Source: Pantoea sp. A4 (GTDB lineage Bacteria; Pseudomonadota; Gammaproteobacteria; Enterobacterales; Enterobacteriaceae). Taken from it: 64,000 nt of DNA. Below are positions 32,218 through 42,351 of the stretch, piece after piece. The stretch is taken from assembly GCF_000295955.2 (NCBI RefSeq), contig NZ_ALXE01000018.1:55612-119611 (forward strand). Direction: 5' to 3'. The notes under the pieces are model-generated. The model did no database searches. It was not told the DNA's origin and was given only the letters and a program-made list of their open reading frames with translations. Numbering within the stretch: the stretch's first letter is position 1; every line of letters starts with the position of its first letter. The position numbers and the translations under genes were made by a program.

Positions 32218-33036
32218 ATGGAAACAGGAATTTATTACGACATCCCTAACGAGGCATACCATTCCGGCGCTGGTGTCAGCAAATCGCAGTTGGATGATAT
32301 TGCTATTAACCCTGCCATATTCCAGTGGCGTAAAAATGCTCCTGAGGATGAAGAGAAGAAAGCGGCACTCGATATGGGTACTGCACTTCACTGCCTACTC
32401 CTGGAGCCGGATGAGTTCGACCGGCGATTCATCGTGGCACCGGAGTTTAACCGCCGCACCAATGAGGGCAAGGCGAACGAAAAGGCTTTTCTCAAAGACT
32501 GCTCAGGACTTGGTATGACCGTCATGGATGCCGAAGAAGGACGAAAGCTTAAACTGATGCGTTCCAGCACCCTCGCCCATCCCGCTGCACGCTGGCTGCT
32601 TGAAGCTGAGGGCCACCAGGAAGCCTCAATTTACTGGAACGACGATCAGACAGGTGAGCTTTGCCGGATTCGACCTGACAAATTCCTGACCGGGCAGCCA
32701 GTGATCGTGGACGTGAAAAAAGTGGCCGACATGAGCCGCTTCGCGCGTCACGTCGAAGAATTCCGCTACCACGTTCAGGACGCCTATTACCGCGAAGGCT
32801 ACAACAAGCACTTTGGCGAATACCCACTATTCGTTTTCATCGCCGTCAGCGAGTCGATTGACTGCGGCCGGTACCCGGTTCGCACTTTCCAGCTCAGTGA
32901 AGATGACGTTACGGTCGGTCATGACCTGTTCCGCCGCGACCTGGCCACCTACCACGAATGCATGCAGTCCGGTAACTGGGGCGGCATTGAAGAAATCACG
33001 CGCCCGGACTGGGCAAAGAGAAAGGATAACTTATGA
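32218..33036 (+). CDS. RecE-like exonuclease
   Basis: The product has 272 residues. The start IYYDIPNEAYHSGAGVSKSQ, then MGTALHCLLLEP, CRIRPDKF, VIVDVKKVADMSRFARHV and VQDAYYREGY match the C-terminal nuclease of RecE (exonuclease VIII, PD-(D/E)XK fold); the catalytic core is D...DVK with the later Q-x-x-x-Y box. It resects double-strand ends 5' to 3' for RecT. ATGA overlap to recT. Confidence 0.9.
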   Translation: METGIYYDIPNEAYHSGAGVSKSQLDDIAINPAIFQWRKNAPEDEEKKAALDMGTALHCLLLEPDEFDRRFIVAPEFNRRTNEGKANEKAFLKDCSGLGMTVMDAEEGRKLKLMRSSTLAHPAARWLLEAEGHQEASIYWNDDQTGELCRIRPDKFLTGQPVIVDVKKVADMSRFARHVEEFRYHVQDAYYREGYNKHFGEYPLFVFIAVSESIDCGRYPVRTFQLSEDDVTVGHDLFRRDLATYHECMQSGNWGGIEEITRPDWAKRKDNL

Positions 33037-33995
33037 GCAATGACCTGATGCACCCGGCAGTAAACGAGGCGGACACTAAAGCGGCAATCTTTAGCCCGAG
33101 TGGCCTGCAAAAGCTTCAGGCTTTCGCTGACGTTATGGCAAAGGGTAAAGCGACAGTACCGTCTCACCTGGCGGGAAGCCCAGCTGACTGCATGGCAGTA
33201 GCCCTTCAGGCAGCTCAGTGGGGGATGAATCCTTATGCGGTGGCTCAGAAGACACACCTTATCAATGGCGTTCTGGGGTATGAGGCGCAGTTGGTTAATG
33301 CAGTGATTACATCAATGGCCCCTACTAAAGACCGACTCCATTACGACTGGTTTGGTCCGTGGGAAAACGTGATCGGCAAATTTGTCGAGAAGACATCTCA
33401 GAAGGGCAATAAGTACATCGCGCCAAACTGGAAAATGGAAGATGAAAAAGGCTGTGGCGTAAGAGTCTGGGCCACCTTAAAGGGTGAGGATGAGCCGCGT
33501 GTGCTTGAGTTGCTCTTATCGCAGGCTCAGGTGCGCAACTCAACGCTCTGGGGTAGCGATCCGAAGCAACAGCTCGCATACCTCGGGGTTAAGCGCTGGG
33601 CTCGCCTCTACTGCCCTGATGTGATTCTCGGTGTATACACACCAGACGAGTTCGAGCCGCAGCAGCGTGCAGAGCGCGATGTCACCCCGGCGCGCAGCCG
33701 GGCCGAACTCAACAACCTGATCAACAACAAGCCAGAGCCGCAACAACCAGAGAGAGAAGTTAATCCAGCGGAAAACACCAGCTCAGCGCGTACACCAGAT
33801 GAGCTGCTGGCAGATTTCACGGAAGCTTCAGCAAATGCTGATTCAGTATCAAATCTGGACCGCTGCTACAAATACGCAGCAAAAATGCTGGCACAGAACG
33901 CCGACTATCTGGAGAAGGCGACCGATGTTTATCTGATCCGCAAAGCGGAGCTGGACGAAGAGTTGCAGAAGGGAGGTGACCATGCAGCGCTGTGA
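33033..33995 (+). CDS. recT: RecT single-strand annealing protein
   Basis: The product has 320 residues. FADVMAKGKATVPSHLAGSP, MNPYAVAQKTHLINGVLGYE and LAYLGVKRWARLYCPDVILG are RecT hallmarks. The last third is a low-complexity linker and helical C-terminus of the type that binds host SSB. It pairs with the RecE-like gene just upstream and gives a Red-type recombination system. Confidence 0.92.
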   Translation: MSNDLMHPAVNEADTKAAIFSPSGLQKLQAFADVMAKGKATVPSHLAGSPADCMAVALQAAQWGMNPYAVAQKTHLINGVLGYEAQLVNAVITSMAPTKDRLHYDWFGPWENVIGKFVEKTSQKGNKYIAPNWKMEDEKGCGVRVWATLKGEDEPRVLELLLSQAQVRNSTLWGSDPKQQLAYLGVKRWARLYCPDVILGVYTPDEFEPQQRAERDVTPARSRAELNNLINNKPEPQQPEREVNPAENTSSARTPDELLADFTEASANADSVSNLDRCYKYAAKMLAQNADYLEKATDVYLIRKAELDEELQKGGDHAAL

Positions 33996-34260
33996 AACCT
34001 GTCATCGTTTTTGCGGGGAGCCGCGCCAGCAACAGGTTGGGGATATGGTCGATTTCACTATAGTCAGAGGCAATGGCCGCACTCGGAAAGTATCAGTTCG
34101 CACTGGCAAGCTAATGCTAATCAAAGAAGATGGGTTCAGTGTCATCTATCGCGGCACGGTTTATCACTCTGATGCCGTGTCGCATCCTGACGATCCCTCT
34201 CCTCTGACATTGGCGTTTGTTGGCTTGTGCGCCTGTCCCAGGGAGGCCAGCCATCCGTGA
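33982..34260 (+). CDS. Small phage protein with Cys motifs
   Basis: The product has 92 residues from the ATG at 33982 behind GGGAGGTGACC, inside the recT end. CETCHRFCGE at the start and GLCACP at the end could bind zinc; the middle is an SH3-like beta stretch (KVSVRTGKLMLIKEDGFSVI). Function unknown; last gene of the operon. Confidence 0.6.
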   Translation: MQRCETCHRFCGEPRQQQVGDMVDFTIVRGNGRTRKVSVRTGKLMLIKEDGFSVIYRGTVYHSDAVSHPDDPSPLTLAFVGLCACPREASHP

Positions 34261-34344
34261 GGCCCCCTCCTCTTAAATGCCGAAATGGTACGAGCTGTAC
34301 TTGCTTAAAGAGAAGTGTAGTATGTCAGATCCTGAGCTGGCTGC

Positions 34345-34373
34345 AAAAAAAAAGCCCTCTGCCAGAGAGGGCT
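34345..34373 (-). terminator. Terminator of the FRG-domain gene
   Basis: AGCCCTCTCTGGC-AGAGGGCT followed by nine Ts on the minus strand, 35 bases after the FRG gene stop; it may also serve the plus operon weakly. Confidence 0.8.
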
Positions 34374-34407
34374 GTTATCTGATATAGGATTTTTTCAGTG
34401 CAATCGC

Positions 34408-35424
34408 CTACTTGAGGCTGTTCTTGTTCAGGATCTCTCTGACAACACCTGAATATCCCGGGTATATAAAGCCCTCTGATATATTTATACTTCTCAGATG
34501 CTTGTTTAGCTTTTGGGCCTCTGAAGATGGTAATGTTATTTTTATTAAAGCATTGTTACTTACCTGATTTTCTTTCAGATGGTTATACTCGTCAACCAAT
34601 CTGGTTATTGATTCATCAAGTGTTTCATAATCCGTATATACAGATTTGTATTTTTCATCTGTTGGGATTTCACTTTCCTCAGTAATCCTTGAAAGAAATT
34701 CATGCCTTAGAGCAACATCATCCTTAGACATACTGGTGACTTTATATGTAAAAACACCAGACTGGGATTTTGCATTTTCGTTCCATTGATAGAGAGGACT
34801 ATATATTTTAACGTCAGAAGATTTTAAATCAAAAACATCCGTCAATATTCTTGTGTTCAACATCCATAAACAGATATTACCATCTTTTTTTAAGGAAGGA
34901 CTATTTGAAGCAAAGAAAGCTGCCGTATATGGATTGTAAGTCCAATCGATTAATCTTGTAGGTAGCCCATAATGCTGGGCAATAGATGCAACCTCAATAA
35001 GGTCTCGATCAAGCCAACAGTCATAACCATAAAGCCTCATTAAGGCTTCAAAGCTAACGTAGTCTCTTTCTAGAGAGTGACTCATGAACTTTGATCGAGG
35101 TACATACAAACCATGCACATTTGCTTTTTTATAAAATCGCCTCAAAATGTTAAACTCATAAGATGCGTGTTGCTGAGCAAGATTGCCAAATCCAACTTTA
35201 TTTAGAGCATCAATGTTTTTGTGTTTTTTGTTAGGTTCTATCTTAGATATAGAGCTAATATTCCCATGGCTTTTATCCCTAAAGGCGCTAGGTAAAAGCT
35301 TATAGTTTGAATCCGAATGACCTCTAAAAACAAAATCAGAAAGATTTTGCTTTGACGTCCAAGGGGTTATTTCATTTAAAAAATCTTCTGCTGTTTTGCA
35401 ATCAATAACTGTCTTCGCGGTCAT
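34408..35424 (-). CDS. FRG-domain protein, possible defence cargo gene
   Basis: The product has 338 residues. FVFRGHSDSNYKLLPSAFR gives the F-R-G motif that names the family, and IAQHYGLPTRLIDWTYNPYTAAFFA is its second conserved block. FRG proteins occur in mobile elements and defence islands; their biochemical activity is not established. The gene is AT-rich compared with its neighbours and lies alone on minus between recT and xis, with its own terminator. This is a typical spot for superinfection-immunity cargo. Confidence 0.8.
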   Translation of the reverse strand: MTAKTVIDCKTAEDFLNEITPWTSKQNLSDFVFRGHSDSNYKLLPSAFRDKSHGNISSISKIEPNKKHKNIDALNKVGFGNLAQQHASYEFNILRRFYKKANVHGLYVPRSKFMSHSLERDYVSFEALMRLYGYDCWLDRDLIEVASIAQHYGLPTRLIDWTYNPYTAAFFASNSPSLKKDGNICLWMLNTRILTDVFDLKSSDVKIYSPLYQWNENAKSQSGVFTYKVTSMSKDDVALRHEFLSRITEESEIPTDEKYKSVYTDYETLDESITRLVDEYNHLKENQVSNNALIKITLPSSEAQKLNKHLRSINISEGFIYPGYSGVVREILNKNSLK

Positions 35425-35791
35425 TTTTCTTCCTGTAAAAATAAGTTTTTGTACTTACCCCTAACTCTTCCTACGGTCGTTTACTGTTGATAGATTCACT
35501 ATCAACTTTTCGGCCTCCTCCGTTGCTTATAGAGCCAACTTTTGTAGAGTTCCGGCTGCCACACGGCAATTTTCCAGTGGCCATAGTTCGGATTTTTGCA
35601 GATTATGCCTGAATACACCGTGTTAACCTCTAATTTTTTACGTAGCGGATTCTCCACGGCGGAGGCATAGCGCAAAGGTATTCTTAGACTACCGCCTGCG
35701 ACGACATTCTAACACCGGGCTGGACTCTAACGACTCTGGCCCTTTTTATTTTCATCGTTCTGGCCTGTCTATGGCCGCTTAAGGAGTAGAG
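35425..35791. other. Intergenic region before xis
   Basis: This 367-base gap holds a perfect eight-base inverted repeat with five-base spacer, GTTGATAG/CTATCAAC (35486-35493 and 35499-35506), near the start of the FRG gene, likely part of its control. An AAGGAG ribosome site ends the region. No ORF is convincing. Confidence 0.5.
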
Positions 35792-36025
35792 ATGGAGAAC
35801 GTTATTCAAATTGTACCCAACGAGTGGGTGACAGAGGATTTGCTGATCGCGCTTACTGGTTTGAAGCCAGGCACTATTGCACGCGCGCGGAAGAAATCAT
35901 GGCTTGTGGGCCGTGAATACAGACATGTTTCTCCAGAAAACGACCCAAAGCCCACCAGCGAGTGCATGTATAACCGCAAAGCGATTGATGCATGGGTGGC
36001 TGCTCAAAAACAACCGAATGGGTGA
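35792..36025 (+). CDS. xis: Excisionase
   Basis: The product has 77 residues. It begins MENVIQIVPNEWVTEDLL, has a helix-turn-helix-like GLKPGTIARARKKSWLVGR and ends in NRKAIDAWVAAQ, as in the P22/HK-type excisionases of the DUF1233-like group. It bends att DNA to direct integrase to excision. It lies 55 bases before int. Confidence 0.85.
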   Translation: MENVIQIVPNEWVTEDLLIALTGLKPGTIARARKKSWLVGREYRHVSPENDPKPTSECMYNRKAIDAWVAAQKQPNG

Positions 36026-36080
36026 TTTGTGGAAATGATCGGGATATGCTGCTTCGGCTCCTGGACGTCTGGAGGAATAA

Positions 36081-37367
36081 ATGAGTAAAGAAGTCTATCC
36101 AACAGGCGTTGAGAACCATGGCGGGTCACTCCGCATATGGTTCAAATATAGAGATCAGCGCGTCAGGGAAAACCTTGGCGTGCCTGATACAGCAAAGAAT
36201 AGAAGAGTTGCCGGAGAGCTCCGATCCTCCGTTTGCTTTTCGATAAAGATGGGTAATTTTGATTACGCCGCGCAATTTCCATCCTCTCCAAACCTGAAGA
36301 AATTTGGATTGGATAACAAAGATTTGAGCGTGGAGGAATTGTCAGAAAAGTGGCTTGCCATGAAACAGCTGGAGATTAGTGCAAATGCTCATTACCGCTA
36401 TTGTTCCGTGGTTAAAAACATGCTCCCCAGGCTTGGTGCCAGAAGATCGATTTCATCCATCACACGGGAAGAACTTCTGAATATCAGGAAGGATTTACTT
36501 ACGGGGCATCAGGTCATCAGAACTCATAGGCCCAATCCAAAGGAAGGCCGAAGTGTTTATACTGTAAATTATTACATGATAACTATGAACGTAATGTTTC
36601 AGTTTGCAGTTGACAACGGCTACATCTCAGAGAGCCCTTTCAGCAACCTTAAGCCACTGAAAAAGGCAAAAGCTGAACCCGATCCAATTAGCCAAGAAGA
36701 GTACACCCGCCTGATAGCTTCTTGCCTTAACCGTCAGACAAAAAACCTCTTCACCTTCGCTTTTTATAGCGGCGTTCGGCATGGTGAGTTGATTGCTTTG
36801 GCATGGGAGGATGTGGACTTAAAGGCGGGAACACTGACAGTGCGGAGAAACCTCACAACGCTTGGAGATTTCACGCTGCCGAAGACAGATGCAGGCACTG
36901 ACAGAGTTATACATCTGGTAAGCCCTGCTCTCGAAGCTCTGAGGGACCAAGCAGAGCTTACCCGTCTTGGTAAGCAACACCTGAAAGTTATAAAGTTGCG
37001 GGAGTATGGCCGGACAACAACTCACCCCTGCACCTTTATTTTCTCCCCCTTACTTAATAAGCCCGGCACTACTGCAGGGGAGCATTATGCCCCAGGCACA
37101 CTGCGTAACCTGTGGGAGTCTGTCATCAAGCGAGCAGGCATAAGATATCGCAAAGCTTATCAGACTCGCCATACCTTCGCGTGTTGGATGCTGTCGGCTG
37201 GTGCCAACCCCACGTTTATTGCATCACAGATGGGGCACTCAAGTGCTCAGATGCTCTATAGCGTTTATGGCGGTTGGATGCTGGAAAATAGCGCGGGACA
37301 GGTAGAGATTATAAATAGAAATCTTTCCTCTAATGCCCCATACATGCCCCATAGGAAAAAAGCTTAG
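36081..37367 (+). CDS. int: Tyrosine-family integrase
   Basis: The product has 428 residues: an arm-binding start, a core-binding domain and the catalytic domain. Residues visible are Arg233 in SGVRHGE, Lys268 in LPKTDAG, Arg363-His364 in YQTRHTF, His386 in MGHSS and the nucleophile Tyr396. The first His of the H-x-x-R box is replaced by Tyr360, which some active integrases tolerate. Last phage gene; the likely attachment site follows 40 bases after. Confidence 0.92.
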   Translation: MSKEVYPTGVENHGGSLRIWFKYRDQRVRENLGVPDTAKNRRVAGELRSSVCFSIKMGNFDYAAQFPSSPNLKKFGLDNKDLSVEELSEKWLAMKQLEISANAHYRYCSVVKNMLPRLGARRSISSITREELLNIRKDLLTGHQVIRTHRPNPKEGRSVYTVNYYMITMNVMFQFAVDNGYISESPFSNLKPLKKAKAEPDPISQEEYTRLIASCLNRQTKNLFTFAFYSGVRHGELIALAWEDVDLKAGTLTVRRNLTTLGDFTLPKTDAGTDRVIHLVSPALEALRDQAELTRLGKQHLKVIKLREYGRTTTHPCTFIFSPLLNKPGTTAGEHYAPGTLRNLWESVIKRAGIRYRKAYQTRHTFACWMLSAGANPTFIASQMGHSSAQMLYSVYGGWMLENSAGQVEIINRNLSSNAPYMPHRKKA

Positions 37368-37406
37368 CAATATAAACATTACAATTCAGATAGTTAAGTG
37401 AGTTAT

Positions 37407-37431
37407 GTGTACATACCTGTTGTATGTACAC
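37407..37431. other. Candidate attachment-site core palindrome
   Basis: GTGTACATAC (37407-37416) and GTATGTACAC (37422-37431) form a perfect inverted repeat with a five-base spacer. The geometry suits a tyrosine-recombinase core site and it lies between int and host araC. The partner att site is outside the window so identity cannot be tested here. Confidence 0.4.
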
Positions 37432-37483
37432 CGGGAATTTAAGCAAGGCCTGGATTTTATCACAAGGGGGAATCCCCCCAATT

Positions 37484-38428
37484 TCAGGATAACGCACGGA
37501 TTGGCTCTTCTGTGATCTCTTCTTCGACCTCGTCAGTGGTCTCTACATTGTCTGCGGTTTCTTCGCCTTCAAGGCTCTGTCGCCGATACTCGCTCGGACT
37601 GACGCCCACCCGTTTGCGAAAAATACGGGAAAAATAGAGCTGATCGTCGTAGCCCACTTCCCGTCCAATACCGGCGACAGACTCCTTGGTGGTTTGCAAC
37701 AGTAACCGGGCGCGGATGATGCGCTGCTCTTCACGCCAGCGCAGCAAATTAATGCCCATTTGCTCGCTAAACAAATGCGTCAAACGCGAAGGTGACAGGC
37801 AAACGTGGCTGGCGATATCTTCAATTTTGTCATCGCTGGCCAGATGGCGGTTAATGTACTGGCACGCTTCAATCACGCGCGGGTCGCGGATTTTTTCGCG
37901 GCTGCGCGGATCTTCCTCTACCGCACGCAGTAACAGCCGCTCCAGCAGATTCATCGCCACCTCTTCGGCAAAGCGACGCCCGGAATTGTTCGCTTCTTCA
38001 ATGTGACTGAAGATCTTGTCGAATTCAGCCAGATGCTCCTCGGTCAGTCGCAGTCTGCCCACGCCCTGCACTTTCTCTTCCCAGTTCAGCCAGTCGATCC
38101 AGTAGGAACGTGGGCGGAAATAGATCCAGCGGTGGAACCAACTGGTGCTGTTATGCGCCCGGCCATAGTAATGAGGGGTTTCGGGTTCAAACAGCAGCAT
38201 ATCCCCTGGCTCACAGTGGAACATTTCTGCCCCCTTGAAGACCTGACCGCGCCCTTTGATGGTGAGATTAAGGATATAGCCTTTCATGCCTGACGGACGA
38301 TCGATAAAAAAATCTAACGCGCCAGAGGCCGTCACTGGGGTCAGGCCCGCTACCAGCCAGGCATTAAACGGATAGCCTGGTAGTAACGGATTGCTCTGAA
38401 TGTCTGAAGGACTACGCTGGTGCATCAT
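37484..38428 (-). CDS. araC: Arabinose regulator AraC
   Basis: The product has 314 residues. N-terminal arm and cupin domain bind arabinose ([25 protein letters not shown]) and the C-terminal part has the two helix-turn-helices ([34 protein letters not shown]). It is longer than the E. coli protein (about 292) by an acidic tail from residue 285 on ([18 protein letters not shown]). It lies next to the transport genes in the same direction. Confidence 0.95.
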   Translation of the reverse strand: MMHQRSPSDIQSNPLLPGYPFNAWLVAGLTPVTASGALDFFIDRPSGMKGYILNLTIKGRGQVFKGAEMFHCEPGDMLLFEPETPHYYGRAHNSTSWFHRWIYFRPRSYWIDWLNWEEKVQGVGRLRLTEEHLAEFDKIFSHIEEANNSGRRFAEEVAMNLLERLLLRAVEEDPRSREKIRDPRVIEACQYINRHLASDDKIEDIASHVCLSPSRLTHLFSEQMGINLLRWREEQRIIRARLLLQTTKESVAGIGREVGYDDQLYFSRIFRKRVGVSPSEYRRQSLEGEETADNVETTDEVEEEITEEPIRALS

Positions 38429-38472
38429 GCTTCACCCCTGTATTGATTGCACATCAACCCATAATGTTTACA

Positions 38473-39462
38473 TCAGACTGTCTTATGTTTTTGCTTGTAG
38501 CGGTCAAAAATCACCGCAGCTAACAATATCAAACCGCGCACGACATACTGTGAGAAGGGCGAAATATTCAATAAATTCATTGCATTCTCAACCGTACCCA
38601 GAATCAACACGCCTGCGATAACGTAAGAGATCTTACCGATACCGCCTTTTAGTGAAACGCCCCCCAACACGCAGGCGGAGATCACCACCAGCTCATAACC
38701 TAAAGAGGTCATAGGCTGACCACTGGTCATGCGGGAAGCGAGGATAATGCCCGCCGCCGCAGAGACCAGTCCCGAGAGCATAAAGATGATGATGCGCGTC
38801 CGGACCACCGGTACGCCCGCCAGGCGTGAGGCTTCTTCATTCCCACCAATGGATAAGGTGTTACGGCCAAACGTGGTTTTATTCAGCAGAAAACCGAACA
38901 GCCCGAGGGTGATAATCGTCAACCAGACCGGCGCAGGAATGCCTAACCAACTGGCAAAACCCAGCGTAAAGAAGCGTTCGTCCTCAATGCCTACGGCTTT
39001 GCCGTCAGAGAAGATATAGGCAAGGCCGCGCACAATTTGCATGGTCGCCAGCGTGGTGATCAGGGCATTGATTTTCAGCCGGGCAATGACAAACCCATTG
39101 ATAAAACCGGTGACCACGCCCAGTGCTAAACCGGCGATCACCCCCAGCCACAGGCTTTCGGTCAGATTGATGACCACGGACGTCACGACACCGGCACAGG
39201 CAATGACCGACGCCACAGACAGGTCAAAATCACCGGAAGCCAGGCAAAACAGCATGCCGCAGGCCACCATGCCAGACATTGACATCGCCAGGCCCAGCCC
39301 TTTCATATTGATTAAGCTGGCAAAGTTAGGGACAAAGATCGCGCAGACGATAAACAACAGCGCGAAAACCACCAACATGCCAAAGTTATCCCAGATGCGG
39401 CCAAAGGCAATACTGCTGCGAGCAACGGGCTGTGCGCCCTGTTGCGTAGTAGTTGAAGACAT
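38473..39462 (-). CDS. araH: L-arabinose ABC transporter permease AraH
   Basis: The product has 329 residues from the ATG at 39462 (AGAGGAG site). Eight or more membrane segments; MSGMVACGMLFCLASGDFDL and GGVSLKGGIGKISYV are diagnostic of sugar permeases of this class. Works with AraG and AraF to import arabinose. Confidence 0.95.
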   Translation of the reverse strand: MSSTTTQQGAQPVARSSIAFGRIWDNFGMLVVFALLFIVCAIFVPNFASLINMKGLGLAMSMSGMVACGMLFCLASGDFDLSVASVIACAGVVTSVVINLTESLWLGVIAGLALGVVTGFINGFVIARLKINALITTLATMQIVRGLAYIFSDGKAVGIEDERFFTLGFASWLGIPAPVWLTIITLGLFGFLLNKTTFGRNTLSIGGNEEASRLAGVPVVRTRIIIFMLSGLVSAAAGIILASRMTSGQPMTSLGYELVVISACVLGGVSLKGGIGKISYVIAGVLILGTVENAMNLLNISPFSQYVVRGLILLAAVIFDRYKQKHKTV

Positions 39463-39476
39463 TGAGTTCTCCTCTT

Positions 39477-40997
39477 TCATGCCTCGGCTGTCCGGGCGTG
39501 AGTCACTGGCATAGCCAGACGCAAAATCTGCTGTTCATGGGCATTGGCATGGCTGACTTCGCCCGCAATCGCACCTTCACACATCACCACCACCCGATCA
39601 GCCAGCCCAATCACCTCGGGCAGATCGCTGGAGGCAAACAGCACCGCAATGCCCCGCTGGGCCAGTTGATAGATCAGCTGATAGATTTCATGCTTTGCCC
39701 CCACGTCGATGCCGCGCGTCGGCTCATCCAGCAAAATCACTTTCATCTCTTCCGATAGCCAGCGGCCCAGTATCGCCTTCTGCTGGTTTCCACCGGACAA
39801 GTGCATGATCGGCTGATGCGCGTGGGGCGTTTTAATGTTGAGCGCCTGAATATGGTGCTGGGCGTTATGGGCTTCCCAGTCAGATTTGATCAGGCAGCCC
39901 GCGAGCAGGTTATGCCGCCGGGCGCTGATGTTGATGTTATCCCTTACCGAATGCAGTGGAATGATACCTTCCGCTTTGCGATCTTCCGGGCACAGCATGA
40001 TGCCCGCGCGAATCGCATCCATGGGTTGCTGGATGCGCAACGTTTGGCCGTCCAGTTTGATCTGGCCGCCACGCAGGGTGGTTGCGCCGTAGATCCCCTT
40101 TAACAGCTCGGTGCGTCCTGCCCCTACCAGGCCAAACAGGCCCACAATTTCCCCACGACGCACGGTGAGAGAGATGGGTTCACGTACGCCTTTCGCCTGA
40201 ACCTGTTCCAGCGCCAGACGGACTTCTCCCTGCGGTCGGGGGGTATAACCATAGATATCGCCCAGGTTGCGCCCTACCATCGCCGCCACCAGATCGTCCT
40301 GACGCGTACGTGCGATATCGGTGAAGGTGCGCACGTAGCGGCCATCTTTAAAGACGGTGATGGCATCGCTGAGGGCAAAAATTTCCTCCATACGGTGCGA
40401 GACGTACAGGACCACCCGTCCCTCGGCGCGCAGTTGTCGAATCACCCGAAACAGATGTTCGATTTCCCGTGCTGACAGCGAACTGGTTGGCTCATCAAAA
40501 GCAATGACACGCGCATCCCGCGCCAGCGCCTTAGCGATCTCCACCATTTGCCACTGGCCCAAAGACAAGTATTTCAACGGCATATCAGGATCTATCGCCA
40601 TGCCTAGCTTGTTCAGTTGCTGCAAGGCCCGATCGCGTAACAGACTGCGATTCACCAGGCCAAACCGATGTGGCACCTGACCGAGGCAGATGTTCTCCGC
40701 CACGCTCATCTCCGGGACCAGATGCAGCTCCTGATAGATGATCGCCACCCCCGCATTCAGGGCATCTACCGTGTGGGTAAAATTAACCACCTTCCCTTCC
40801 AGACGAATCTCGCCCGCACTGGGCTGATAGCTGCCGCTGAGGATCTTGAGCAGCGTAGATTTCCCGGCCCCGTTTTCGCCCATCAGGGCATGTACCTGGC
40901 CGGCATGGCAGGAGAAGGTGATCTCCTGCAACGCTTTTACGCCCGGAAACGTTTTACTGATGCCGTGAAAACTCAGGTACGCGCTGTTGCTGTCCAT
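39477..40997 (-). CDS. araG: L-arabinose ABC transporter ATPase AraG
   Basis: The product has 506 residues with two ABC modules. First: Walker [10 protein letters not shown] (40-48), signature region [15 protein letters not shown], Walker [11 protein letters not shown]. Second: degenerate Walker [12 protein letters not shown], signature [15 protein letters not shown], Walker [13 protein letters not shown]. This tandem layout is typical of sugar importers. Eighteen bases downstream of araF. Confidence 0.95.
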   Translation of the reverse strand: MDSNSAYLSFHGISKTFPGVKALQEITFSCHAGQVHALMGENGAGKSTLLKILSGSYQPSAGEIRLEGKVVNFTHTVDALNAGVAIIYQELHLVPEMSVAENICLGQVPHRFGLVNRSLLRDRALQQLNKLGMAIDPDMPLKYLSLGQWQMVEIAKALARDARVIAFDEPTSSLSAREIEHLFRVIRQLRAEGRVVLYVSHRMEEIFALSDAITVFKDGRYVRTFTDIARTRQDDLVAAMVGRNLGDIYGYTPRPQGEVRLALEQVQAKGVREPISLTVRRGEIVGLFGLVGAGRTELLKGIYGATTLRGGQIKLDGQTLRIQQPMDAIRAGIMLCPEDRKAEGIIPLHSVRDNINISARRHNLLAGCLIKSDWEAHNAQHHIQALNIKTPHAHQPIMHLSGGNQQKAILGRWLSEEMKVILLDEPTRGIDVGAKHEIYQLIYQLAQRGIAVLFASSDLPEVIGLADRVVVMCEGAIAGEVSHANAHEQQILRLAMPVTHARTAEA

Positions 40998-41012
40998 GGT
41001 TATCTCCTGCCG

Positions 41013-41996
41013 TTACATCAGGCCTTTTTTCGCCAGCTCAGTTTTGAAGTTGTCGCGGGTGATCAACACCACATCGGTGACTTCCGTGAACTTCGGCGGT
41101 TCAGTGCCTTTGGTCACCCAGTCATAGAGCATCTGGCTGCTTTTGTAGCCGTGAACATCGGGGCTTGGCAGTAACGATCCATAAAAGCCGGTGGGCTGGC
41201 CTTTCGAGAGTTCGCTGACCGCATCCACCCCGTTGATGCCAATGCCAATCACATCCGGAGCCTTGAATCCCTGCCCTTCGGTGGCACGCACACCGCCCAG
41301 CACGGTGTTATCGTTCATACCGACAATCAGCCAGTGTTTCACTTCAGGGTGCTGCACCAGCAGTGAGTTGCCGGCATCAAATGCACCGGGAATGTCATTG
41401 GATTTGGTCGGGACCTGATAAATCTGTGCCGCCGGGAAGCCAGCACTTTTCAGCGCGTCCATCGCGCCGCTGGTACGGCGGCGAGCGGTATCCAGTTCAT
41501 CTGCCGTAATGGTCATGACCCCGGTTTGCTTCACATCCCAGCCGCGTTTTTGCATCTCTTTATAGAGTTCCTGGCCCTGACGCTCACCGATTTTCGTCGC
41601 GGCCATCATCACCAACGGTACGCTGTCCATGGGTTTTCCTTTCGCGGTGACAAACTGATCGTCTACCGCAATCACTTTCAGGCCGTAACCCCGTGCTTTG
41701 GCGGCAATCGCCGATCCCAGCTTCGGATCGGGGGTACAGATGACAAACCCTTTCGCCCCACTTGCGGCCAGGCTGTCAATCGCATTCAGGGTTTTCTCAC
41801 CGTCTGGCACCGCGATTTTAATCACCTCAAACCCCAGGTCTTTGCCTGCTTTATCGGCAAATTTCCATTCAGTCTGGAACCAGGGTTCTTCTGGCTGTTT
41901 AACCAAAAAACCCAGCTTGAGGGTCTCTGCGATAGCAGAATGTGACATAAGCGCGGCGAGGCTCAGGGCAGCAAATGTTTTGGCTAATTTATGCAT
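41013..41996 (-). CDS. araF: L-arabinose-binding periplasmic protein AraF
   Basis: The product has 327 residues, starting with a cleavable signal peptide (MHKLAKTFAALSLAALMSHSAIA). The mature protein follows ABP of E. coli: KLGFLVKQPEEPWFQTEW, FVICTPDPKLGSAI, GMNDNTVLGGVRA. It is the first gene of araFGH and diverges from araBA. Confidence 0.95.
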   Translation of the reverse strand: MHKLAKTFAALSLAALMSHSAIAETLKLGFLVKQPEEPWFQTEWKFADKAGKDLGFEVIKIAVPDGEKTLNAIDSLAASGAKGFVICTPDPKLGSAIAAKARGYGLKVIAVDDQFVTAKGKPMDSVPLVMMAATKIGERQGQELYKEMQKRGWDVKQTGVMTITADELDTARRRTSGAMDALKSAGFPAAQIYQVPTKSNDIPGAFDAGNSLLVQHPEVKHWLIVGMNDNTVLGGVRATEGQGFKAPDVIGIGINGVDAVSELSKGQPTGFYGSLLPSPDVHGYKSSQMLYDWVTKGTEPPKFTEVTDVVLITRDNFKTELAKKGLM

Positions 41997-42000
41997 ATTG

Positions 42001-42351
42001 TTCTCCGGGTTTCGCGCCTTTCGGCCCGCGTAGTGTAAGCGTTACCAACAACATTGATTTCAAGCATGTAGATTTAAAAACAGTGAGTTAACCAAAAACC
42101 CCACCATGGACCTGCTTCTTGTGGCTATTATTTAGCGGGAAAAATGCACAAAGATAGAGAGCGCTATCACATCTCAAAACGATGACTGAATCGTCCATAC
42201 ATTCAGCAGAGTTAACCTCCGCTTCACTTTGCTATGGATCACGATTCTGCTACCGATAGCCGATTCGTACATATTGTCAGCCAGCAACGGCTAACCCTGA
42301 TCAATCACCTTCTCGCAGGATGAAAACAGCTAACTGATCAGGAGAGTTTCG
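42001..42351. promoter_or_regulatory. Divergent araF/araB control region
   Basis: This 351-base gap should hold both promoters. AraC half-site-like sequences are TGAC-N7-TCCATA at 42183-42199 and an opposed TATGGA at 42233-42238. A TCACA at 42167-42171 could be half of a CRP site. AGGAG precedes araB. The assignment is by resemblance to the E. coli half-site TAGC-N7-TCCATA. Confidence 0.5.

Larger units (their letters stand above)
1..37431. mobile_element. Lambdoid prophage, left end outside the window
   Basis: A complete lambda-type gene order is visible from the tail tape measure through lysis, Q, nin, replication, immunity, left operon, recombination, xis and int. The tail tip, fibres and left attachment site lie beyond base 1. 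The right boundary is inferred from the integrase stop at 37367 and an inverted repeat at 37407-37431, after which the host arabinose locus begins. All essential gene classes seen are full length, so the prophage may be inducible; that is an inference. Confidence 0.95.
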
